Positions 1-9,593 of a stretch of 64,000 nt of DNA are shown here, piece after piece. The first letter of the stretch is position 1; each line of letters starts with the position of its first letter. The notes under the pieces were generated by a model, which was given only the letters and a program-made list of their open reading frames with translations, made no database searches and was not told the origin of the DNA. Position numbers and translations under genes: made by a program. The stretch comes from Spirochaetales bacterium (GTDB lineage: Bacteria; Spirochaetota; Spirochaetia; JABEVK01): the NCBI GenBank assembly GCA_947478845.1, contig CANJXC010000005.1:16246-80245 (forward strand), in the 5' to 3' direction.

Positions 1-3000
1 CCTGAAGGCAACAAGCGGCTTTGGGTGAAGACGCTGGACAATGCTGGAAACGTAACAACCTCTGCAGCCTGCCTTGCCCAAGCCGTGTCGCTCATCATCG
101 ACCTCACACCACCGAGCCTGGGAGAATCGACCGTTGGAACCGGCTCGGTGTACCGGCCCGCGGCGTTCAACTTTGGCGGATTCGGGAGTGCTTCGAATGC
201 CTCGGACTCGCTTAGTGGCCTTGGTGCCCTGACTGTCACGGACAACGGGGCCTCGATGGCGACCATTGCTGTCGACGCCTCTGGGGATTGGTCTTACAGC
301 GTCAGCGGACTGGCCGACGGTACTCATACTTTCTTGTTTACTCTGGTCGATCAGGCCGGAAACCAAACAACCCTCGGCCGCCAGGTCGTGGTCGACACCA
401 TTCCTGCTTCCTATTCCATTAATGTGCCCCTACCGGGTGCCCTCCAGAAGATCAACACGCTGACGATTGCAGGCTCGGCCAACGATGGCTCGGGCTCAGG
501 CGTGACCGAGCTCTGGTACAAGGTCGACGCGAGCACCAATGACCATAGCTCGGATGCTTACTCTAGCTGGACTAAGGCGACCGGTACCACCACTTGGTCG
601 GCCAGCTTAACAGGGCTAACCGAAGGCACCAAAAAGCTGTGGGTGAAAAGCATCGACGGCGCCGGCAACCAGACCACGGCTTCCACCGCGCTGTCCATGG
701 CAGTGAACTTCACCGTCGACCTGACACCTCCGTCACTCAGCGAGGCTGCCATCGGGGCCGCAGTGGTGTCGAAACGGGCAGCCTACTCGTTTGGTGGGGC
801 AGGATCCTTGAGTTCTGCAACCGATGCACTAAGCGGTATCGATACCCTCACGGTGAGCGACAACGGCGGAGCCTTGGCCACCATAGCGGTGGATGGGGCG
901 GGAAAATGGAGCTATTCCCCGAGCGTTCCAGCGGATGGAAATCACACTTATTTGTTTACTTTAAAGGATTTAGCTGGCAATCAGACTACCCTGACCCGGA
1001 CTGTAATTGTCGACACGCTTGCCGCTGAGGTCGCGATAAACTCCCCGCTCGCGAATGCTCAGATCAATGCGACAACCGTGAACCTTGCAGGGTCTTCGAA
1101 CGACGGGTCAGGTTCGGGCGTGGCCGAGGTTTGGTATACCGTTGACGCTGCCGCCAACGACCACAGCGCCGACTTATATTCCAGCTGGACCATGGCCCAA
1201 GGCACCAACACTTGGAGCGCTTCCCTCTCGGGGCTCAACGATGGTGATCGCAAGCTTTGGGTAAAAGTAGTCGACGTCGCCGGGAACGTTTCGGCTGCCA
1301 GAACTGTGGCTTTTACGGTCGACACAACTCCCCCGGTGCTGGGGGAAACTGCGGTCGGAGCGACTACAGTTTACAAGAACGGGCTGTGGACCTTTGGCGG
1401 GGCCGGCGCCCTCAGCGTCGCGACCGACAATCTGAGCGGCGTAAGCACGCTCACGGTCACCGATAACGGTGCCAACACCCAAACCGTCGCGGTGAACGGG
1501 GGCTCTTGGTCTTATCGTCCTCCAGTGTTGCCCTCGGAAGGTTCTCACACCTTCTTGTTCACCCTGAGCGATCAGGCTGGAAATCAGACCAATTTGACTC
1601 GGACGGTGGTGGTGGATACGGTGGCGCCGGTTCCCATGGTCGGTTACCCCTCCTCAGGCTGGATCAGCTCGGCCACACCCACGCTCATGGGCTCGGCGAG
1701 CGACGGTTCGGGTTCTGGAGTGAAGGAAGTTTGGTACCTCATTGATGTGGCTACCAACGACCACAGCTCAGACTCCTACACCACCTGGACCAAGGTGACC
1801 GGTACCACCTCCTGGACCAAGACCACGGCCATCCTCCCTGAAGGGCAGCTCAAGTTGTGGCTTAAGACCGTGGACAACGTCGGTAACTTCACTTCGGCGG
1901 CCGGTGCGCTGGCCACGCTGCAGACCTTCGGCGTGGATACAGTCGCCCCGAGTTTGGGCATCGACACTCTCACGGCCTACAACTCCTCCCCCACGATTTC
2001 CGGCACGGTGGCCGACTCCGGTTCCGGAGTCACCTCGCTCCAGTACAAACTTGACACCGGAAGCTACACCACCGTCTCGGTGGCTGCCAGTTGGTCGTTT
2101 GCGATACCAACAGCAAGCTTCGCGGCGCTCACCGAGGGCCCCCACACCGTAACGGTGGCTGCCTACGATGGTGCGGGTAACCTGACGACGCACTTGTCGT
2201 CTTTCAACAAAGACTCCACGGCTCCTACCCTTTCCCACACCACCATTTCTGCCAGCGGTGGTACGGTGGTGCAAGACAGTCTCCCTATCCTGCGGGGAAC
2301 CCTCCAAGATGCCAGCGGCCTCGCCAACACGGCAACCTTCACGGTGGAAAACTACAGCTACGCGAAAAATCTCTGGACGAACATCCCCGAGTTTATCGCG
2401 GCTTCGCTGTCGGTAACCGGCAACCCTACGACCTTTAATTGGAGCGTCGACCTTAGTTCTTACCCGGACGGCCGCTACCGGATCAGCTTCACGGCCCCCG
2501 ACATCGTCCCAGGGGCCCCCAACACCCTGAACACCAGCGCAGTCACGTTCTTCGTCAGCCGAAGCTCGCCTGCCGCAGAAGTGACCACGCCTTCCATGGG
2601 TAGCTTCCAGTCCGGCGCTTTTCCGATGACTGGAACAGTCGCCGATTTTAATGCGGTGACAGGCGTGGTGGCCAAGATCGGGAGCGGAAGCGTCGACTTC
2701 TCGTCGGGAACTACCCCAGCCTACGCGGCGGCCGACATTTCCGGGCTGGATCTCACCACCGATGTTTTTACCACTTTCCAGCACCACGGACTTAATGCCG
2801 GCGACACGGTGTACTTCTCGGGCGCGCTACTGCCTGCAGTTTCCGGGGCAACCCTGTCGGCGGCCACCGCCTGCTACGTCATTTCGGCCAACCTTTCGGC
2901 CACCACTTTCAGCGTCTCGCTCACCAGTGGCGGAAGTAAAGCAGATTTCAACGGAAACGGCTCGCAGATGCTGGTGGGTGGCCCAACGATGAAGTTCATT

Positions 3001-6000
3001 CCCGTTCAGGCAGTCGCTGCGTCGGGCACCATGCTCACCTCCCCTGGCCACGGTTTGACGGCAGGAAACGTCGTTTACTTCCAAGGCGCTTCGGTTTCGC
3101 CGGCCACGGCCTACTACGTTCTCGCCTCCGGTTTGACTGCTTCGACCTTCACGGTAGGAAACAGCGCCGGGGGGTCGGCCGTCACCATCGCCGGCTCCGG
3201 TTTGACCTTCACGTGTTCCAACAAATCGGTGAAGTGGCTGTTGCCAGCCCTCTCGGTTGGTGGGTTCTCCGAAGGTCCGCTCACGGCTTTCGTCCGTGTG
3301 AGCAACAGCAGTACGGGAAAAGTCAGCCAGACAAGTCGGGACTTTGTCCTTGATTCCACAGCTCCTTCGATTTCGATCGTGTCGCCTGGCCAAGGAACCC
3401 GCAGTGTCGGCAGTCTCACCCTGATTGGAACCACAACCGACCCGGGCTCAGTACCTGCGGGGGTCATCTCGACCATCCAGTATCAGGTGGGCAAGAACTT
3501 CAACCTGAGCAGCGAGGGTGGTTGGCTCACGAGCAACGTCACGGGCGGGAGCTACAGCTGGAACATCACGTTAGGAAACATGTCGGGATACGCCAATGCC
3601 ACCTGGGCAACAGAAAGCGACAGCAACGGCACACCCGCGAGCGGGACTAACCTCTGGAAGCTCCCCATTGTGTTCCAGAGCGTGGATAAAGGCGGCAACG
3701 TGGGCCAACTGACCAGTTACTACCTCATTCTTGATCCCAACGGAAACGTGCCCATCGTCACCGTCACCCAACCGGCCAGCGCCTTGACCTTTGGGGGCCA
3801 GGTAAGGGTGACAGGAACAGCCGTCCAGCCTACATGGATCCACGATGTCGAGGTTGCCATCGACCCCACCGGCGGCAACAACTTCCCGGCCAGTCCCGTG
3901 GCTGTCACCGTTGCGGGCTCCACGCTTACCTCTGCAGGGCACCCGTTCACCAACGGCATGAGGCTGTATGTATCGGGAACCAGCGCACCGCAGATCGGGG
4001 GCGTCCCAGTCTCACCGAGCACTGGCTACTGGGTCGTCAACCGAACAGCCAACACATTGCAGATATCGGAGACTAGCGGGGGAACCCCAGTGACTTTCAG
4101 CGGCGCAGGTTCTGGCGTTACGGCCACGGTTTGGGGTGCTGCCACCCTAATCACCACGGGAAACAACGTCATTTGGTACTCAGACCTCAATTTCAGCGGT
4201 GCCTACCCCCAAAGTGGGGCCATCAACCAGACCCTCAGCATTCAGGCTCGCGCCTGGAACTCCCCAACGGCAGGGGGCGTAAGGGGTACCATCTCAGGAA
4301 CGCTGACCAACCCCTTGACCATGACCTTCAACTCCACTTTCCCCAAAATCCAAGACTTGATGGTCAACGGTGCCACCTACTACTCCCAAATGACCACGCG
4401 CGGCACATTTTCGTTGACGGCTTCGGTGAGTTCGTCGAAGGGAATCAGCCGCATCGACGTTGTCGAGAGCAGTCCTCTTAGTGGAGCCACCAGTGTTTAC
4501 GACACCGATACCAGCTTTGGCACCACGAGTGCGGCCAAGGGGTCGTTCTGGTCTTCGGTGGTGGTGCCCCCGGCTACCAAGACTTCCGATTCTTTTGTCA
4601 ACGGAAACTCGGTCAAGGTCATGATTGTGGCTACCGGCTCCACACCCTCGCTCTGGACCGCTGCGGGGGCCCCCACGACCACCCCGGGAACCGTGTTCAC
4701 CCCTAACAACCTCAGCTTGTCGGTGGCGGCTTCAGGAGGTTCGTTCCTAGAATCCGACGCGAGTGGGAACTTCAACTACACGGCGACGCTTTCGATCGAC
4801 TCCTCTCAAATGTACAGCAGCACCACCGGTCAGTACGCCATCGACCTGCGAGCCTCCGACCTCGGATCGCCAGCCAAGGTGTCGACAACCAGCGTCGTGG
4901 TGAACGAAGACAACTACTTTCCCACTTCGTCCATCCTGTCATCTTCGACGCTGGTAGGCTCGTCGTTCAAAGTTCAGGGGACCGCCACGGACACCGGATC
5001 CGGGTCGGGAATTATCGCGGGGCTAAAAAAGATCGTGGTTTACATGGTGCGCTCGGGTGCGGTCTTGAACATCAAGTCTGGGAGCGGTCAGGTTGCTCCC
5101 GGAACAATAACAGCCAAGGACATGTCGAACGCGGGAGCCGTCGGCTCGGTGCCCTACCCGGACACCACGCTGTACTCGAATTATTTCGCCAGCATCGACA
5201 ACCGCACCGAAAACGGCAGCTCTGATGTGAATGGTGACGGGTTCCAAGAAAGCCTGCTCACCAACGGCAACAGCCTCGATTGGTGGGTCCAACTCAACAC
5301 CGCACAGCTTGCCGACGGTCCTGTCGAAGTTCATTATGTGGTTTGGGACAATGCCGGCAACGCCACGCACTATGTTCAAGCGGGCTTTGTGAGCAACAAT
5401 CCACCCACCATTACCGGCGTGCAACTGGGGACAGACCTCAATGGGGACCAAAGCATAGCCACCGCAGAGGTCAGCCCCTCTACCTCGAATGTCAACACTT
5501 CGTTCACTGTGCGCAACAACCGGTTGTCAGTGAAGCCGACGGTGGCCTACAACGGTAGCAACAGTGCCCTTTCCTACAAACTCGAATACTTCAATGGGAC
5601 CAGTTGGGTCGTGTACGCCGATTCTTTCGGGTCTACTCCGTCGTTTGGAGGAACGACGAACGGTGTGACTCTCAGCAATCTGGACCCTGTCAGTCGGCTA
5701 GGCGAAAGTGTCACGCTCAACTGGGCAGCTAATGGATTTGCCACGATTCCCGACGCGGCCCTCAACACCGCTGTCTTCCGGGTCACCGTGACCGATGGGA
5801 CCCTTCAATCGGCTGCGATTACCTTCAATTTGGGGATACAGAACAACGACAACGTGGCCCCCACGGTTGATTTGGCACCTATGGGCCAACGTTACAGCGC
5901 TCCTTTGGATGCCAACAACGGCTACGTTAACTTCGACACGACCAAGACTCTGGCCGCCAGCACCTACAGCGAGAACGTCAAGGTTTCAGACGGTACCGAC

Positions 6001-8544
6001 GGGTATACCTCAGGAACCAAGGAAGGCCACGTGGAATACGCCACTCAGAGTCCGTTCAATCCGCTCAGCGTGACGATGTCGGTGCCCTCCACCGGTAGTT
6101 TCACCAACAGCGGAGCTAACAGCCTGGCCTCCGGCATGGTGGTGTACTTGGCTTGGGCCACTGCGCCCTCATCAGCACCCAATGGCGCTGGTCCGTACTA
6201 TGTCCTGCCCACGCCCTCGGCAACGGCTTTCCAGCTTTCTGCCACCAAGGGCGGCGCACCCGCGTCGTTCGGTTCGGCAGGTAGCGGGCTGACCGTGGCC
6301 AGCCCCGACATTTCGGGCAAGGTGATTTTCCGTGGGAAGTTCGCCGATAACCAGCGCCTCAGCAACTTTCAAGTGACCATCTCAGGTTTCAACGGAGGCA
6401 ACGCGTTCACCGTGGCAACTTGGTCGGCCACGGCCAACAGCGGCGCCGGGGGGCTAGTACCGTCTACCGGAACCGGCTGGACCTTTGCCCTCGACCCGAC
6501 CACAGAATCTTTGAGCGCCGCCAACGGCCATGTCGCAAACTGGGCCTTCACGTGGGACTCGAGCCAAGTGACGGGAGTCGCGGCCAAGAATGTGTCGCTG
6601 GTGTTCAAAGTTACCGACTTCGGAGGAGGCACAGCCTCCAGTGGAACCACAGTGGACGTAGTTCCCTACATCTCGAAACTGGTCACCGGGCTTTCTTTGG
6701 CCTATAGGAATGATCCTTCGGTGTTCAACCGGACGCTCCGGGGCAATTACCCGGTCGCCGAGGGAGGCACAGTGGAGATTCAGGGCTTCAACCTCAATGG
6801 AACAGCAAACACCGGCGTGTACGTGGGTGCCACTCAGGTGACCTCGACCTACCTCGCCTTGGGCTCAGCCCTCCCCACTCCGGCCAATACCGATCTGGTT
6901 GCTACCCTTAACTCCGCTCTGGGCCTGACTTCAGGAAGCCTCAAAGTGACGGTTAATTCGGTGGACTCGCTCAACAACAGCAACTCCAACCTCAGCACTT
7001 GGAATCAGGAACCGAACAACACCAACAACAAAGCCATCCCTTCGAATCCCGCCTTGACAGCCACCAACCTCACCGACGACCGAGCGATCGACGTGTGGAA
7101 GTTCGCCAGCCCGACAGGCCACACCGCCTCAACCTTCGGCCGGATCTGCTACCCGCAGTTTAAGACCATCAAGACTGGCGGCACTACTACCGATCTGGGC
7201 GTAGCCTACGCCGATGCCGATTCCTACTTCCGCATGGTGAAGTTCCCTGTGGCTACAGGCGCCATCTCAAACTTCGCCACCTCGATCTTTGAGTTCGGCT
7301 ACACCCGGTTCTATATGCCGACCTTTGATGCCGACACTAATGGGCAGTTTTACGGCATGGCCGTCGACCAAGACCATTCGGTTGACGATTGGAATGGAAC
7401 AACCCACGTAAGCTTCTTCGCCATTGCTCCCGGAACCGCGGTGGGACCAGCGACCAGCGGTCAGGCGGCCAATGCCGTTCACACCGCGGGAGGCTGGGCT
7501 GGTGGCGCTTACGACTGGGGAACCAATAAGCGGGGTCTGGAACACAATTTTAACGTGAACTTCGCCGCACCAGCCACCTCGACGTATTTTAACAGCCAGC
7601 GGACTCAAAACCCCGACGTGTTCACCACAGGCCCGGCGGGAAATGCCGTCAACTACCTGGTGTACTACGACCAGACTACCGACCAGCTGAAGTTCCGGTA
7701 TATGAAGATCACGGGAACTGAGGCTGCGGGAAGCAACCCCGGCCCCTGGACCACATTCGATGGCGCGGTGATGCGGGATGCCTTCACAACCGATGCCAAC
7801 GGTTCCCAACCCAATTTCCAGGTCTTTGGGGCGGCCGGCAGCGGTGGAACCTCTGGCCCGTATGCCACTGTGGGTGCCTGGTTTGATACTTCCCTTTCGC
7901 GGGAAGTAGCCTTTATCGCCTGGTACGACCAAAAAAACTCGGTGCTTCGCTACTCGTACAACGACAATCCCTCGCTTTCGGCGCAAAGTGGCCAGTGGGC
8001 AAGAAACATGGTAACGCTTGACCCGTCGTTTGCCGGACAATTCGTCAAGCTGGCGGTAGATGGCTTGGGCGGAGTTCATCTAGCTTACTACTCCAACGCC
8101 GGGGCCGATCTCAAATACGCCTACATCAAGGACTACAAGAACCCCCTGACAACGAGCACCATCGTCACCGTCGATTCGTTCCTCTCGGTGGGCACCAACA
8201 CGTCGATCAGCGTCGTAACCAACGGCACCACCGTGACCCCTTACATCACCTATTATCTGCCGTCGCTGGACCAGACCATCTACTCCCTCCGCTATGCCAC
8301 GCTGAAGGGCGGTTTCAATCAGAGCAGCTATGTGGCCAATTCCACCATCAAGAACGCCGTGGACGAAACCTCCGACGTCTTCAACAGCGTGGCCACAACG
8401 AACTGGGAAGTCAGTTCGATCCCGACAGCCAACATCCCGAAGAATTACCAGGTCGGTTCGGCTCAGGTGGGGACTGTCACCGCGCCGACCTTCTACACCG
8501 GTTACGTGACCTCGGCTAACCTCGAATACGCGCGATTGAAATGA
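1..8544 (+). CDS. Giant secreted Ig-like repeat protein, 5' end missing
   Basis: This is the 3' part of a very large open frame; the frame is open at base 1 and the first codons already encode a repeat unit, so the real start lies upstream. The first ~640 residues are alternating bacterial Ig-like domains of ~100 residues (motifs VDxTPP, LWVKxxDxAGN) arranged as a pair repeated every ~610 bases. From ~2.8 kb, four inserted modules of ~60 residues begin with HGL-type sequence and contain YYV, resembling modules in phage tail and adhesin-like proteins. Two aspartate-rich loops (DVNGDG, DLNGDQ; around 5.2 and 5.4 kb) look like calcium sites. The last ~450 residues resemble a beta-propeller (repeated GxxHxAYY...LxYAY). 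Inferred role: surface adhesin or sugar-binding protein; substrate unknown. Its stop overlaps the next gene. Confidence 0.85.
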   Translation, partial: PEGNKRLWVKTLDNAGNVTTSAACLAQAVSLIIDLTPPSLGESTVGTGSVYRPAAFNFGGFGSASNASDSLSGLGALTVTDNGASMATIAVDASGDWSYSVSGLADGTHTFLFTLVDQAGNQTTLGRQVVVDTIPASYSINVPLPGALQKINTLTIAGSANDGSGSGVTELWYKVDASTNDHSSDAYSSWTKATGTTTWSASLTGLTEGTKKLWVKSIDGAGNQTTASTALSMAVNFTVDLTPPSLSEAAIGAAVVSKRAAYSFGGAGSLSSATDALSGIDTLTVSDNGGALATIAVDGAGKWSYSPSVPADGNHTYLFTLKDLAGNQTTLTRTVIVDTLAAEVAINSPLANAQINATTVNLAGSSNDGSGSGVAEVWYTVDAAANDHSADLYSSWTMAQGTNTWSASLSGLNDGDRKLWVKVVDVAGNVSAARTVAFTVDTTPPVLGETAVGATTVYKNGLWTFGGAGALSVATDNLSGVSTLTVTDNGANTQTVAVNGGSWSYRPPVLPSEGSHTFLFTLSDQAGNQTNLTRTVVVDTVAPVPMVGYPSSGWISSATPTLMGSASDGSGSGVKEVWYLIDVATNDHSSDSYTTWTKVTGTTSWTKTTAILPEGQLKLWLKTVDNVGNFTSAAGALATLQTFGVDTVAPSLGIDTLTAYNSSPTISGTVADSGSGVTSLQYKLDTGSYTTVSVAASWSFAIPTASFAALTEGPHTVTVAAYDGAGNLTTHLSSFNKDSTAPTLSHTTISASGGTVVQDSLPILRGTLQDASGLANTATFTVENYSYAKNLWTNIPEFIAASLSVTGNPTTFNWSVDLSSYPDGRYRISFTAPDIVPGAPNTLNTSAVTFFVSRSSPAAEVTTPSMGSFQSGAFPMTGTVADFNAVTGVVAKIGSGSVDFSSGTTPAYAAADISGLDLTTDVFTTFQHHGLNAGDTVYFSGALLPAVSGATLSAATACYVISANLSATTFSVSLTSGGSKADFNGNGSQMLVGGPTMKFIPVQAVAASGTMLTSPGHGLTAGNVVYFQGASVSPATAYYVLASGLTASTFTVGNSAGGSAVTIAGSGLTFTCSNKSVKWLLPALSVGGFSEGPLTAFVRVSNSSTGKVSQTSRDFVLDSTAPSISIVSPGQGTRSVGSLTLIGTTTDPGSVPAGVISTIQYQVGKNFNLSSEGGWLTSNVTGGSYSWNITLGNMSGYANATWATESDSNGTPASGTNLWKLPIVFQSVDKGGNVGQLTSYYLILDPNGNVPIVTVTQPASALTFGGQVRVTGTAVQPTWIHDVEVAIDPTGGNNFPASPVAVTVAGSTLTSAGHPFTNGMRLYVSGTSAPQIGGVPVSPSTGYWVVNRTANTLQISETSGGTPVTFSGAGSGVTATVWGAATLITTGNNVIWYSDLNFSGAYPQSGAINQTLSIQARAWNSPTAGGVRGTISGTLTNPLTMTFNSTFPKIQDLMVNGATYYSQMTTRGTFSLTASVSSSKGISRIDVVESSPLSGATSVYDTDTSFGTTSAAKGSFWSSVVVPPATKTSDSFVNGNSVKVMIVATGSTPSLWTAAGAPTTTPGTVFTPNNLSLSVAASGGSFLESDASGNFNYTATLSIDSSQMYSSTTGQYAIDLRASDLGSPAKVSTTSVVVNEDNYFPTSSILSSSTLVGSSFKVQGTATDTGSGSGIIAGLKKIVVYMVRSGAVLNIKSGSGQVAPGTITAKDMSNAGAVGSVPYPDTTLYSNYFASIDNRTENGSSDVNGDGFQESLLTNGNSLDWWVQLNTAQLADGPVEVHYVVWDNAGNATHYVQAGFVSNNPPTITGVQLGTDLNGDQSIATAEVSPSTSNVNTSFTVRNNRLSVKPTVAYNGSNSALSYKLEYFNGTSWVVYADSFGSTPSFGGTTNGVTLSNLDPVSRLGESVTLNWAANGFATIPDAALNTAVFRVTVTDGTLQSAAITFNLGIQNNDNVAPTVDLAPMGQRYSAPLDANNGYVNFDTTKTLAASTYSENVKVSDGTDGYTSGTKEGHVEYATQSPFNPLSVTMSVPSTGSFTNSGANSLASGMVVYLAWATAPSSAPNGAGPYYVLPTPSATAFQLSATKGGAPASFGSAGSGLTVASPDISGKVIFRGKFADNQRLSNFQVTISGFNGGNAFTVATWSATANSGAGGLVPSTGTGWTFALDPTTESLSAANGHVANWAFTWDSSQVTGVAAKNVSLVFKVTDFGGGTASSGTTVDVVPYISKLVTGLSLAYRNDPSVFNRTLRGNYPVAEGGTVEIQGFNLNGTANTGVYVGATQVTSTYLALGSALPTPANTDLVATLNSALGLTSGSLKVTVNSVDSLNNSNSNLSTWNQEPNNTNNKAIPSNPALTATNLTDDRAIDVWKFASPTGHTASTFGRICYPQFKTIKTGGTTTDLGVAYADADSYFRMVKFPVATGAISNFATSIFEFGYTRFYMPTFDADTNGQFYGMAVDQDHSVDDWNGTTHVSFFAIAPGTAVGPATSGQAANAVHTAGGWAGGAYDWGTNKRGLEHNFNVNFAAPATSTYFNSQRTQNPDVFTTGPAGNAVNYLVYYDQTTDQLKFRYMKITGTEAAGSNPGPWTTFDGAVMRDAFTTDANGSQPNFQVFGAAGSGGTSGPYATVGAWFDTSLSREVAFIAWYDQKNSVLRYSYNDNPSLSAQSGQWARNMVTLDPSFAGQFVKLAVDGLGGVHLAYYSNAGADLKYAYIKDYKNPLTTSTIVTVDSFLSVGTNTSISVVTNGTTVTPYITYYLPSLDQTIYSLRYATLKGGFNQSSYVANSTIKNAVDETSDVFNSVATTNWEVSSIPTANIPKNYQVGSAQVGTVTAPTFYTGYVTSANLEYARLK
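100..1935 (+). repeat. Tandem ~610-bp coding repeat (paired Ig-like domains)
   Basis: Three copies of a two-domain unit can be followed at the DNA level. The Asp codon of the VDxTPP motif occurs at 100, 718 and 1321, giving periods of 618 and 603 bases; the partner domain restarts near 391, 1009 and 1612. Copies are diverged in sequence but keep the NDGSGSGV, NDHS and WTKxTGT blocks. Confidence 0.8.
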
Positions 8545-9530
8545 GACGCATGCTTTGGGGGTTAGCGGCGCTACTGGCCAGTTGTTCGGGCCAGCAGGTG
8601 GTGGTTTACCTCGCCCCTGAGGCGCAGGGCCTTGCAGCGGTTCTGCCAGCAGTGTTGCCTTCTGCTGAAAAAGGAACTGACCTGCATTTTGAGGTGATTC
8701 AAGGCACCTGGCCGGCAGGTCGCAAGGACGCGTTGGTAATCTCTGCCTTTTCAGCGCTTCCGGGTGAAGTCGATACGAGTGCCAGCCAGCCAGTTTTGCC
8801 TCCCCGGGGCTATCAAGCGGTTCCGGGCCTCAGCGTCGGCGACGGACTTCCCTTGTTCTTTGACGTTGTTGGAGTAACAGCCTTCGCTACCGATCTGCCT
8901 AGCGAGGTCGGTGACCAACTGAAGGCTTGGAATGCGCCGGCAAAAGGCTGGCCCAAGGTGAGTGCCCTTTCCATCGCCGGAGCAGAAACAGACCTCAGGT
9001 TGGCGTCCTGGCTCGGTGCCGGTTCCGAGCCAGAGGCCGACTTCAAGGCACAGCAAACAAAGTTCGAGGCCTGGCTGAAGAGCCTCCGCTGGGTGCCCGA
9101 TTCATGGAGCTATCGCCGCGCCGACGCTGCTATGTCCTACCAAGGAGGTCAGGGCAAGGCGTTTGTTGAAACCTTTCGGGACTATTTTCTCAGTAACCCG
9201 CCCGGTTTCCGACGTTTTTTTCCGCTGGTAGTTGTAAAACCCGGTTCAACGGCTGTGGTTGGTTCCTCGCTCACGCTTCGTGCCTTCGGGAGCAATAGAG
9301 CCGAGGCTGCTGCGCTTGCGCTGGCGGCAGTTCTCGTCGACCCCGACTTTCAAAGGCAGTTCAGCCAGAAGTCCGGTTGGATGCCGGCCAACCTCGCAGC
9401 CCCAGTTCTCGACTCGGCCAGCAGCTTCCTGCGCAAAACGCTTTTCTCCTGTGGACTGATCAGTGTGTCAACCGTAGCCTACGCTACCGAGCAGGAGCTT
9501 TCCCGCCTCGTCCTTACAACCCCCCGATAA
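8541..9530 (+). CDS. Lipoprotein resembling an ABC-transporter substrate-binding protein
   Basis: The 329-residue product starts with a lipoprotein signal whose lipobox is LASC, so the mature protein should begin at the cysteine near residue 15 and be membrane anchored. The C-terminal third has the pattern of extracellular solute-binding proteins: a segment reading DPDFQRQFSQKSGWMPAN, where such proteins often have a Q...F...GWLPAR block. No permease or ATPase genes lie next to it. Its ATG overlaps the stop of the giant repeat protein by 4 bases, so the two are probably co-translated and may act together at the cell surface. The binding-protein assignment is from pattern only; the ligand is unknown. 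Confidence 0.6.
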   Translation: MRRMLWGLAALLASCSGQQVVVYLAPEAQGLAAVLPAVLPSAEKGTDLHFEVIQGTWPAGRKDALVISAFSALPGEVDTSASQPVLPPRGYQAVPGLSVGDGLPLFFDVVGVTAFATDLPSEVGDQLKAWNAPAKGWPKVSALSIAGAETDLRLASWLGAGSEPEADFKAQQTKFEAWLKSLRWVPDSWSYRRADAAMSYQGGQGKAFVETFRDYFLSNPPGFRRFFPLVVVKPGSTAVVGSSLTLRAFGSNRAEAAALALAAVLVDPDFQRQFSQKSGWMPANLAAPVLDSASSFLRKTLFSCGLISVSTVAYATEQELSRLVLTTPR

Positions 9531-9558
9531 CCACCCATTGCAGAACCGCATCGAGCAA

Positions 9559-9587
9559 TGGACATGGGGCCCCGGAATCCGTAAAAT
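9559..9587 (+). promoter_or_regulatory. metG promoter, leaderless type
   Basis: TGGACA (9559-9564), a 17-base spacer, and TAAAAT (9582-9587). The hexamer ends exactly 6 bases before the metG ATG, so the predicted transcript starts at or next to the start codon. There is no Shine-Dalgarno sequence in front of the ATG. Confidence 0.6.
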
Positions 9588-9593
9588 CCATCC

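Noticed and set aside
25..27. GTG at 25 as the start of the giant gene
   Set aside because: The frame is open to base 1 and encodes the same PEGxKxLWVK repeat residues as internal copies, so the start is further upstream.
1768..2787. Long antisense frame (339 codons) inside the Ig-repeat gene
   Set aside because: Its sequence is the mirror of repeat coding DNA with no domain pattern or ribosome-binding site; long shadow frames are expected in GC-rich repeats.
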